Below, piece by piece: positions 40,265 through 50,300 of a stretch of 64,000 nucleotides of DNA (position 1 is the first letter of the stretch; every line of letters starts with the position of its first letter). Origin of the DNA: Thermomonas sp. S9 (GTDB lineage: Bacteria; Pseudomonadota; Gammaproteobacteria; Xanthomonadales; Xanthomonadaceae); contig NZ_JAJDFY010000001.1 in the NCBI RefSeq assembly GCF_024704365.1, positions 310,001 through 374,000 of the forward strand, in the 5' to 3' direction. Under the pieces are notes generated by a model, which ran no database searches, was not told where the DNA came from, and saw only the letters and a program-made list of their open reading frames with translations. The translations under genes and the position numbers were made by a program.

Positions 40265-40304
40265 TCATTGTCGCGCATCCACGCGTGCGCTGAAACGCAT
40301 GCGC

Positions 40305-40772
40305 TCACGGCGCGGCGGCGGCGACCTCGAACACCCGCGCCTGTGCCAGCTGGCCGTCCAGCCGCAGTTCCAGCCGGTACTGACCCGGCGGCCAGCCGTC
40401 GGGCTTGCTGAGCTGGAACACGGTCTGCCGCGGGCCGGGGCCGGTCAGGAGTTTGCGTTCTTCGAGAATGGTCTGGCGGGTGTCGAGGTAGAACCAGTGC
40501 GCGTCCAGCGTGTGCGGGATGGCATCTGCCAGCTGCAGCTCGATGCTGGCGTAGAAGGTGTCATGCGGCGCGAATCGAATCAGCGGCAGCACGACCCGGC
40601 CCTGCGCATCCACCGCGTTGCCGAGTTCCAGGCGCGCGATGCGGTTGCTCGCCGGCGCCGGCAGTGGAGCCGTGGCGGTGGGCGAAGCGGGTGGCGCTGG
40701 CGGCGGCGCGCTGCGCTGGCAGCCGGCCAGCAGCATGCCCAGCGCGAGCACAATGGCGCGAGAGGCAATCAC
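40305..40772 (-). CDS. lipoprotein of unknown function
   Basis: 155 residues. Lipobox signal ([12 protein letters not shown]), a Pro/Ala/Thr linker, and a globular domain with [39 protein letters not shown], which may form an immunoglobulin-like or DUF-type beta fold. The GTG at 40772 overlaps the queF stop (GTGA), so it was chosen as the start. No function is evident. Confidence 0.75.
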   Translation of the reverse strand: MIASRAIVLALGMLLAGCQRSAPPPAPPASPTATAPLPAPASNRIARLELGNAVDAQGRVVLPLIRFAPHDTFYASIELQLADAIPHTLDAHWFYLDTRQTILEERKLLTGPGPRQTVFQLSKPDGWPPGQYRLELRLDGQLAQARVFEVAAAAP

Positions 40773-41587
40773 TGGCGCAGGCTGCGGTGCGGCGGCGGCG
40801 GCACGCGGCCGGGGGTCGCCCGCCAGGGGTTGATGTCCAGCCCGCCGCGGCGGGTATAGCGCGCTTCCACCGACAGTTGCTGCGGCGCGCAGCGGGCGAG
40901 CAGGTCCACGAAGATCTGCTCCACGCACTGCTCGTGGAAGCCGGCGTGCTCGCGGAAACTCACCAGGTAGCGCAGCAGCCCGGCGCGGTCGATGCGCGGG
41001 CCGCGGTAGGCGATGCTGACATCGGCCCAGTCGGGCTGGCCGGTGACCGGGCAGTTGGACTTCAGCAGCGCGCTGGTGAGGGTTTCTTCCACCACCTGTC
41101 CGCGATCGGCATGCAGCAGGTCGGCATCCGGCGGGCCGTAGTGGTCGATCGCGATGTCCAGCCCGTCGATGCTGTGCGCGTCGTCATCCTCGCGCAGCGG
41201 CGCCACCCCGAACGTCAGCGTGACTGGCGCGCCGGCCGCGGCCGAGAGATCGGCTTCGATCCGCGCGCGCAGCGTGTCCGCCGCGTCGAAGCGCGCGGCG
41301 TTGAGCGAGTTCAGGTACAGCTTGAGCGATTTGGATTCGATCAGCCGCGGCGAATCCGCCGGCACCTGCAGGGTGGCGGTGGCCACGCAGGGCTTGCCGC
41401 GCCCGTCCAGCCACGACAGCTCGAACGCCTGCCAGCGATCGAACCCGATGAACGGCAGCGCCGCGCCGAGGCCCAGCGCGGCGCGTGCCGGCGCGCGCGG
41501 GATCGGGTACAGCAGGGACGGGTCGTAGCGATCCGGATAGGCGGTGCCGCGGCCCAGCGGCGAGCCGTCGGGGGTATGGGCGCTCAT
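40769..41587 (-). CDS. queF: NADPH-dependent 7-cyano-7-deazaguanine reductase QueF
   Basis: 272 residues, the bimodular proteobacterial (type II) QueF. It reduces preQ0 to preQ1 in queuosine synthesis. The active-site Cys is in [17 protein letters not shown] (about 185-200) with a nearby Asp, and [17 protein letters not shown] is the T-fold signature. The ATG overlaps the zapE stop (ATGA at 41584-41587). Downstream it overlaps the lipoprotein gene. Confidence 0.96.
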   Translation of the reverse strand: MSAHTPDGSPLGRGTAYPDRYDPSLLYPIPRAPARAALGLGAALPFIGFDRWQAFELSWLDGRGKPCVATATLQVPADSPRLIESKSLKLYLNSLNAARFDAADTLRARIEADLSAAAGAPVTLTFGVAPLREDDDAHSIDGLDIAIDHYGPPDADLLHADRGQVVEETLTSALLKSNCPVTGQPDWADVSIAYRGPRIDRAGLLRYLVSFREHAGFHEQCVEQIFVDLLARCAPQQLSVEARYTRRGGLDINPWRATPGRVPPPPHRSLRQ

Positions 41588-42700
41588 TCGCTGTGGTGCT
41601 CGTGGGACATGTACTCGGTGGATTGCATCTCGGTCAGGCGCGAGGACGTGCGCGCGAACGGGCCGGCCAGGTCCTCGCCCGCATACAGCGCCATCGGCGC
41701 GGCATCTGCGGTGCAGACCAGGTTGACGTGACGGTCGTACAGCTCGTCGATCAGGTTGACGAAGCGGCGCGCGGCGTCGTCGCGCAGGGCGTCGAAGCGC
41801 GGGATGCCGCCCACCAGCACGGTGGCGAACTCGCGCGCGATCTCGATGTAGTCGGTGGTGCCGCGCGGGCCTTCGCACAGCGCGGCGAAATCGAACCAGG
41901 CCATGTCGTGGCCGAGCGCGCGCACCGGGATCGGGCGGCCGTCGATATGGAGCTGGGTATCACGCTGGCGGTCGTTGCCGCCCAGCTCGTGCCAGCGGCG
42001 TTCCAGCCAGGCGTCGGACTCGGCGTCCAGCGGGGTGCGGTACACCGGCGAGCGGGTGAGCGCGCGCAGGCGGTAGTCGGTGTCGCTGGCCAGCTCGACC
42101 ACCTCGCACTCGCGTTGCAGCAGGTCGATCGCCGGCAGGAAGCGCACCCGCTGCAGGCCGTCCTTGTACAGCTCGGACGGTGCGGTATTGGAGCTGGTGA
42201 CCAGCACCACGCCCTCGGCGAACAGCCGGTCCAGCAGGCGCTCCAGCAGCATGGCATCGCCGATGTCGCTGACGAAGAACTCGTCCAGCACCAGCACCCG
42301 CAGCGCCTGCCGCCACTGCCGCGCGATCGCCGCCAGCGGGTCGCGCTCGCCGGCATGCGCGCGCAGGCCTTCGTGCACCTCGCGCATGAAGCGATGGAAG
42401 TGGGTGCGGCGCTTCTGCTCCAGCGGCAGCCCGGCGAAGAACAGATCGATCAAAAAGGTCTTGCCGCGGCCCACCCCGCCCCACAGGTACAGCCCGCGTA
42501 CGTGCGCGGTGCGCGGGCCATTGCCCAGCAGCCGGCCCAGCAGGCCGGGGAGCCGGCGCGCTGGCCAGCAGCTCGCGGTGGAGGCGGTCGAGTGCGCGCA
42601 GTGCCGGCTGCTGCGCCGGATCGTCCAGCCAGTCGCCGCGCGCCACCCCCTCGGCATAGCGCCGGGAAGGAAGCTGTGCGGTGCGGGCACCGTCGCTCAT
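41584..42700 (-). CDS. zapE: cell division protein ZapE (AFG1-type ATPase; frameshifted)
   Basis: ZapE is an ATPase that affects FtsZ ring stability. The N-terminal frame starts [40 protein letters not shown]. The rest lies one base away: [20 protein letters not shown] (Walker A), [18 protein letters not shown] (Walker B) and so on to 41584. The break is near a G4 run at 42547-42550; one base fewer gives 371 residues. A GTG at 42712 overlaps the hydrolase stop and is an alternative start. Coupled to queF by ATGA. Confidence 0.9.
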
Positions 42701-42708
42701 GCCACCGC

Positions 42709-43362
42709 TCACGCCGGGTCCGCCGGTGGCAGCCAGTCGCGGATGCCGTTCTTCAGCGCGCCGCGCAGATCCATCAGCTTGCGATGGAAGAAGTGGCTGG
42801 TGTCGGGCATTTCCACCAGCACCGGCGGCTGCGGCAGGCCGCTGACCCAGGCGCGCACGGCGCTGGCATCCACGATCTCATCGGCCTGTCCCTGGATCAC
42901 CAGCCAGGGCATCTGCGGCGGCGCGATGCCTTCGAACTCCCAGCTGCGCCCGACCGGCGGCGCGATGCTGATCAGCGCCTTTGCGCCCAGTTCCGCCGCG
43001 CCGCGCAGCGACACCCAGGCGCCGAAGCTGAACCCGGCCAGCCACAGCGCGTGATCGGGAAACCGCGGGCGCGCCCAGGCGGCGACCGCGCGCAGGTCGT
43101 CGAGTTCGCCGCGGCCGTCGTCGAAGGCGCCCTCGGAGGCGCCCACGCCGCGGAAGTTGAAGCGCAGGGCGGCGATGCCGCACTCGCGCAGGGCGCGCGC
43201 CGCCATCGTCACCACCTTGTTGTGCATGCTGCCGCCCTCGGTCGGCAGCGGATGGCAGACGATCGCCAGCACCGGCCGCGCGGGGACATCCGCAGCGTCG
43301 AAGGCGATTTCCAGGCGACCGGCCGGGCCGGCGATAGTGGCGGGGATGTTGTCCATGTCCAT
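42709..43362 (-). CDS. alpha/beta hydrolase
   Basis: 217 residues from MDMDNIPATIAGPAGRL; an in-frame ATG at 43410 would add 16. Typical small alpha/beta hydrolase: CHPLPTEGGSMHNKVV (oxyanion region), nucleophile elbow GFSFGAW, IQGQADEIV (Asp) and DTSHFFH (His). It resembles the KANL3/Tex30-like dienelactone group often found next to zapE. Substrate unknown. Confidence 0.88.
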   Translation of the reverse strand: MDMDNIPATIAGPAGRLEIAFDAADVPARPVLAIVCHPLPTEGGSMHNKVVTMAARALRECGIAALRFNFRGVGASEGAFDDGRGELDDLRAVAAWARPRFPDHALWLAGFSFGAWVSLRGAAELGAKALISIAPPVGRSWEFEGIAPPQMPWLVIQGQADEIVDASAVRAWVSGLPQPPVLVEMPDTSHFFHRKLMDLRGALKNGIRDWLPPADPA

Positions 43363-43443
43363 GCCGCGGATGATGCCGAAGTGGGCGTTAAACGGTTCCG
43401 ATGCCGGCATCGCCGGACCGCGGGAACGCGCCACGGAAACAAA

Positions 43444-43465
43444 GACGCCGCCCGCAGGCGGCGTC
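43444..43465 (-). terminator. intrinsic terminator after the cytochrome c gene
   Basis: 9-bp perfect stem (43444-43452 with 43457-43465) and CGCA loop, followed on the minus strand by TTTGTTTCC. Confidence 0.75.
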
Positions 43466-43487
43466 CGCATCGAGCGGCGCAGGGCGC

Positions 43488-44012
43488 TTATTTCTTGCTC
43501 TGCGCCACCATGTACTCGACCGCGGCCTTGACCTGCTCGTCGGTCAGGGCCGGGTTGCCGCCCTTGGCCGGCATCACGCCCACCGCGCCCTGGAAGCCGG
43601 AAATCGCCTTCTTCACCAGCTCGTCGATGCCCTGCTGGGCCACGCGCGCGCCGATCCCGGCGGCGTCCAGCTTGGGCGCGCCGCCGACGCCGGCGGTGTG
43701 GCAGCCGGTGCAGGGGCCGTTGTTGAAGATCTCGGCGCCGTCGGTGCGTCCGCCGAACGGCACGTTGGCCACCGCCGCCGCCGCTTGGGCCGCCGCGGCC
43801 GCGGCCTGGGCCGCCGCGCCGGTGGCCCCGGCATACACCGCACCGACCGGGGCGATCCGCTCCAGGGTCTTTTGCTCCGCGACCGGATCGGGCGGGTATG
43901 CCACCTTGCCGTTCAGGTAGTGGGCGAACAGGATCAGGCCCACCATCACCAGGAACAGGAAGGCGATCACCATCGAAAAACGCTTCAGAAACGCCAGGTC
44001 GTACGCGCGCAC
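43488..44012 (-). CDS. membrane-anchored class I cytochrome c
   Basis: 174 residues. The N-terminal membrane helix (SMVIAFLFLVMVGLILFAHYL) keeps it attached to the inner membrane. An Ala-rich linker with repeats of AAAAQA leads to a c5-like haem domain with CTGCH (haem attachment) and GVMPAKGGNPALTDEQVKAAVEYMV (Met ligand region). Starts at GTG 44012; no ATG is available before the helix. It likely carries electrons in respiration; its partner is unknown. Confidence 0.88.
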   Translation of the reverse strand: MRAYDLAFLKRFSMVIAFLFLVMVGLILFAHYLNGKVAYPPDPVAEQKTLERIAPVGAVYAGATGAAAQAAAAAAQAAAAVANVPFGGRTDGAEIFNNGPCTGCHTAGVGGAPKLDAAGIGARVAQQGIDELVKKAISGFQGAVGVMPAKGGNPALTDEQVKAAVEYMVAQSKK

Positions 44013-44345
44013 AGTGCCCCCGCAGGTCGTGGCCGGAGTCGGCCATTCAGCCCGATTATTCCAGAAACCGGACGCGCCATGCGAGGCGGTCGGACGTGGG
44101 TCGCGCCCGGAGACCTGGGTTGCTCGCGCGGATTCGAGGCTGGTCGCGCATTCAGGAAGGCTTCAGAGCGCACTGGAAACGTGACCTAGTTGACATGACA
44201 CCCGTTCAGCGGCGATAAACCGTGCGTCAAGACGTCCGCAGGGGGTTCCGCGCCCGGCGTACGCCAGCACTGCAACGGCATGCTGCAGCGGCTTCAGGCC
44301 GCCGGGGCAAGGCGGATACACACTTCAAGGGATGGGGGATTCAAC
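44013..44345 (+). promoter_or_regulatory. 333-bp gene-free region upstream of the autotransporter, with promoter
   Basis: No ORF of substance is seen. A perfect -35 TTGACA (44190-44195) with GATAAA 18 bp downstream (44214-44219) is the best promoter, about 125 bp before the autotransporter ATG. A G-rich ribosome-binding site (GGGGGA) lies just before 44346. The leader between is GC-rich, and no regulator site was recognised. Confidence 0.6.
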
Positions 44346-47300
44346 ATGAGCGAGATCCGGAACGTCGGCACGTCGGGCAAGGCGCGCAATCGCCGCGTCT
44401 TCAAAGTGGCGCCGGTGACGCGCGCGGTGCGTTCGGCGCTGGCGGTGTCCGCGCTGACCCTGGCGATCGGCTTCGGGGGCGGTGCGGCGGCGGCGACCCC
44501 GCAATCGGCGGTGTCCGCGCACGCGCTGCGGATCGAGCGCTCCGCGCTCGACTTCGCCCCGGTGCAGGATCTCACCGTCGTTCCCCTGCTGGTGCCCGGC
44601 GGCGCGGGGGCCCCCACACCGACCTTGATCGGCGGCTACTACCCCGGCGATGCCAATATCGTCAACAACGCTCCGATCATCGAAAGCCAGGTCGGCAACG
44701 CTTTCGGGATCTACGCCTATAGCGGCACCGGCAACGTCAGCATCGTCAACGGCGCGCTCGGCGCCATCAGCGCGCATTCCGACTACGGCAATGCCATCGG
44801 CATCTACGGCTACGCCCTGGCCGGCGATGTTGCCATCACCAATGCCGCCAGCATCGTGGCGGACGCGCCCAACGGCCTGGCCGATGCGATCTTCGCCTCC
44901 GGCCACGATGTCACCGTGATCAACACCGGCAGCCTCACCGCGACCGGCTATTCCTGGGCCGCGGGCATCGAGGCCCAGGCCGGCAACAGTGTGAGCGTCA
45001 CCAACACCGGCAGCATCACCGCGACGGCGACCGGTGGCCTGGCCTATGGCATCTATGCCACGGGCGATGCCAGCGCCAGCGTGGTCAACGCCGGCAACAT
45101 CACCGCGCGCGGCTACTACGCGACCGGCATCCACGCCGAATCTGGCGGCGATGTCGCCATCACCAATTACGCCAGCGGCAGCATCGATGCCGGCACCATC
45201 ACCGGCAGCGCGCTGGCGTGGGGCATCTACGCCGCCTCGAATGGCGGCGGGGCGGTCGTGCAGGTCGACAACAGCGCCTACATCCATGCCGCGGCGGTGT
45301 ATGGCGCCACCGGCATCTCCGCGGTGGCGTCCGGTCTCGGCGGCAGCGCGGTGGTCAACAACGATGGCGACATCGTGGTGCAGCAGAATCGCCTAATGAC
45401 CAGCTACGGCGGCTACGGCATCCTCGCCGCCGGCGATGTGCACGCGGAAATCAACAATTCCGGCGATATCACCGTCACCTCGCGCGGCCCGGCGTTCGGC
45501 CTCGCCGCGCTGTCCACCACCGGCGACGCGTCGGTCTCCAACTCCGGCAACGTCATCGTTTCCAGCAACATCAACAGCACCTCGGTGGCCCCGACCGGCA
45601 TCCTCGCCGCCGGCGGCTACGGCAGCGCCGCGGTGGACAACTCCGGGTTCGTGCGCGCCACCGGCGTGCGCGTCGCCAGCGGCGTGGACATCAGCGGGTA
45701 TGGCAACCTGACCGTCGACAACAGCGGCTACATCGGCGCGATCGCCAATGCGGGTTCGGGCCTCAGCGGCCGTGCCAACGGCATCAAGGCGGTGTCGGGC
45801 GGCGGGGATATCGCCATCAGCAACAGCGGCGAAGTCTATGCGCGTGGCCGCACCCTGGCCCTGGGCGTGTATGCGCTGGCCAACGGCGGCAACATCAGCG
45901 TTTACAACGACGCCTATGGCGCCATCGATTTCTTCTCGGCCGCCGGGCGCGGCTGGGGCGTGTGGGCCTACGCCGCCGATGGCAGCATCGCGGTCGACAA
46001 CCAGGGCTACATCGGCGGCCTGGCCTTGGCGCAGGCCTACGGCGTCCTGGCGCAGGCGCCGCAGGGCAACATCGACGTCAGCAATGGCGGAACGATCAAT
46101 GCCACCTCGGCCAGCAGCACCGCCCGCGGCGTGCTTGCAATCGCCAGCAGCGGCACCGCGAGCATCGACAACACGGGCGATATCTACGCCACCAGCGGCG
46201 GGTTCGGGTTCCCCGGGACTGCGGCCTATGGCGTGATCGCCTCGGGCGCATATGCCGATGTGTCCAGCAGCGGCAATATCGTTGCCCGCGGCAACACGGC
46301 GGCGTTCGGCGAAGTCGCGCAATCGGTGTCCGGCACCACGGTGTACAACGCCGGCGGCCGCATCGCGGCATACGCCAACGGGACCGCGGTCGGCATCAGC
46401 GCCACGGCGTCCGCCGGGGATGTCATGGTGGACAGCGCCAGCGCCATCACCGCGATCAGCCAGCAGGGCAATGCCACCGGCATCGTGGCCAACGGCTACT
46501 ACGGCGCCAGCATCGACAACACGGGTGGCATCACGGCCGTGGGCCGCACCAGTGCCTCCGGCATCCGCGCGCTGAGCAGCGCAGGGGATGTCACGATCAG
46601 CAACAGCGGCCCGGTGTTCGCCTACACGGTCTATGGCAATGCCATCGGCCTGTATGGCTATTCCCTGTACGGCAATACCAGCATCAGCAATAGCGGCGAT
46701 GTCACCGCGATCTCGGTCAATGGCCTGGCCGACGCCATCTTCGCCTCGGGTGCGGATGTCAGCATCGTCAACAGCGGCATGCTGTATGCCAACGGCAGCA
46801 CCTGGGCCGCGGGCATCGAGGCCCAGGGCACCGGCACCACCAGCGTGCAGAACGACGGCGATATCGCGGCGTATGCGCGCGCGGCCGGCGCGCATGCGTT
46901 CGGCATCTACACCACTGGCGATGCCGGGGTGACCATTGCCAACACTGGTGCCATCAACGCCCAGGGGTACTACGCCACCGGCATCTATGCCAGCTCCGTC
47001 GGCGGCAGCATCTCCATCGGCAACACCGGCAACATCACCGCCGGCTACGTGTATGCCGGCAGCTACTACAGCGCGCTGGCCACCGGCATCGACGCAATGA
47101 GCGGCGGGGTCGGCGCGCAGGTCGATGTCGTCAACAGCGGCGACATTTCCGCGCTTGGCTATTACGGTGGAACGGGTATTTCCGTGGTCTCCAGCGGTCT
47201 CGGTGGCACCGCCAGCGTGGACAACAGCGGCAACATCACCGTCGCCCAGGGCAACAAGTACGGCTACGGCGCCAACGGCATTTTCGTGTCGGCGGATGGC

Positions 47301-50300
47301 GATGCGCTGATCACCAATAGTGGCGCGATCACGGTGAACTCCGGCGGTGCCGCTGCCGGTGCGGTCGCCCTGTCCTTCGCCGGCGATGCCAGCGTCGTGA
47401 ACTCGGGCGATATCTCGGTCGATTCCACCGCGTTCTTCGGCTACAACGCCTACGGCGTGATCGCGTTCTCCGGCAATGGCGGCGCGATGGCCAGCAACAG
47501 CGGCCAGATCGACGTCACCACCAAGTACATCGGCGTCGGCATGGACGTGGGCGGCCTGACCGGCGCCACCGCCGACAACAGCGGCGGCATTGCGATCGAT
47601 GCCTGGCGCGCCTATGGCATCCGCGCCCAGTCCGGCAATGGCGATGTGGCGGTCACCAACAGCGGCACGATCTATGCCACCTACAGCGGATCCTACGGTG
47701 GCACGGCGTTCGGCATCCTCGGTATCGGTACCAACGGCAACGTCGCGATCGACAACAGCGGCAGCATCGGCACCCATGTCGCCGGCCAGTCGGTGGGCGT
47801 GTTCGGAATCTCCAGCTACGGCGACGTCAGCGTCACCAACAGCGGCAGCATCGATGCCTACAGCGGCAGCAATGCCGCAGTGGGCGTGTTCGCGCGGGCC
47901 GACAACGGCACGGCCAGCGTCGGCAATAGCGGCAGCGTCAGTGCCTACTCCTATTCGGGGGTGGCCTATGGCGTGATCGCGCGCGGCATGGACGCGCTGG
48001 TGGACAACAGCGGCACGGTGTCGGCGAGCGGCTATTACGCAGCCATTGGTATGGCTGCCCTCGGCACGGATTCGGCCACCATCACCAGCAGCGCCGGCAG
48101 CGTGGATGCCTTTGCGCTGGGCCAGGCGATCGGCGATCTGGCCAGCGCTTTCTACGGCGACGCCACGATCACCAATGCCAGTGAAGTCACGGCGATGAGC
48201 CTCTATTCCGGCGCCACCGGTCTCTGGGCCCGGAGCGTCCAGGGGAATGCTTCCGTGACGGGGACCGGCAATGTCACGGCGATGTCGTTCATGGGAGCGG
48301 CGACAGGCGTCGAGGCTTACACGATCTTTGGTGATGCCGCGATTGACAATAGCGGCGACGTCACCGCGGCGGTCCTGTCGGGGACCGGCAACGCCATCGG
48401 CCTGTATGCCTACTCGATGTACGGCAACGCGACGGTGCACAACACCGGTGCCATCACGGCCGATTCCTATGGCGGCCTGGCAGATGCCATCTTTGCATCG
48501 GGGACTGTGGTCGATGTCGACAACGCCGGCGCACTGAGCGCGACGGGCAGCACCTGGGGCGCGGGCATCGAGGCGCAGGGGACGGCGTATGCGCGCGTCA
48601 CCAACAGCGGCGACATCACGGCGTACGCCATGCCGTTCCAGCAGGTGGTGGATTACTACGGCAATTCGCTGGGCTACGCCAATGGCGGCCACGCCTTCGG
48701 CATCTACGCCACGGGCGGCAGCTACGGCGTGCGCGTGACCAACAGCGGCGCGATCAGCGTGGACGGCGGCTATGCCGACGGCATCTACGTGCAGTCGGGC
48801 GGCAACGCGGTGGTGGTCAACAGCGGCGACATCACCGCCGGCAGCGGCCTGGCGAGCTACTACAACAGCTACAACGGCTACACCTACTACTCCGGCACCC
48901 AGCTGGCCAACGGCATCAACGTCAGCAGCAATGGCGACGGCGCCGTGGTGATGGTGGACAACAGCGGCGCCATCACCGCCAGCGGCATCTTCGGTGCCAA
49001 CGGCATCTCCGCCGTGGCCAGCGGCCTGGGCGGGGTGGTGGCGGTGTACAACGACGGCAACCTGACGGTCAGTCAGGCCAACAAGTACGGGTATGGCGCT
49101 TACGGCGTGTTCGCCTCGGCCGATGGCGATGCCTTCATCGACAACGGCGGGACCGTCACCGTCGACTCGGACGGTGCGGCGACCGGCCTTGCGGCGCTGT
49201 CGTTCGCAGGCGATGCCACGGTGGTCAACCACGGTGACCTGGATGTCACCAACACGGCGGCGCTGATGTACGGTGCCACCGGCATCACCGCGTTCTCCGC
49301 CAATGGCAACGCGGCGGTGGGCAACTACGGCGCGGTCAACGTCACCAGCAAGTACCAGGCGACCGCCGTCGATGCGCGCGCACTGGGTGATGTCACCGTG
49401 GTCAACGGCGGCTCGCTGTATGCCAATGGCGACAAGTACGCGTTCGGCGTGTACGCCTCGGCCGGCACCGGCAATGCGGTGGTCAGCAACCAGGCCGGCG
49501 CGGACATCGGGTTCTATTCCTATATCGGCCGCGGCTTCGGCGTGCTGGCGGTGTCCAGCCTGGGCGATGTGATGGTGGACAATGCCGGCAGCATCGCCGG
49601 CTATGCCTTCGGCCAGTCGGCCGGCGTGTTTGCGGTCGCGCTGCAAGGCGATGCCACGGTCTCCAACAGCGGCAGCATCGATGTCAGCAGCGGCGGCAAC
49701 GTCGCGGTGGGCGTGTTCGCGCGTGCCGACTATGGCACCGCGACTGCGGTCAACAGCGGCAGCATCCACGCCACCGACTTCCCGGGCGGCAACTACACCG
49801 GGTATTCGGCCTACGGCATGTTCGTGCGCGGCGACATCGCGCAGGCGGGCAACAGCGGCAGCATCAGCGTGGACGGCTACTACGCCGCGACCGGCATCGA
49901 GGCGACCTCGATGAATGGCACCCTGGTCAGCAATACCGGCGGCAGCATCGTCGCGACGGCGACCGGGATGGCCACGGGCATCGATGCCAGCTCGGTGTAC
50001 GGCGATGTCCAGGTCGGCAATGCCAGCACGATCACCGCCAGCGGCATGTACCTCGGCGCGACCGGCATCGAGGCAATGTCCTACGGCGGTAACGCCAGCG
50101 TGACCAACACCGCGGCGATCACGGTGTCCTCGGCATATGCCGGCAGCATTGGCATCCTCGCCGGGGCATATGGCAACGTCAGTGTGACCAATGCGGGCGC
50201 CATCACGGCCACCGCCGGCGGCGCCTACGCCCTGGCCCAGGGCATCTACGCCTACAGCAATTCCGGTGACGTCACCGTCGGCAACACCAGCGCGGGGCAT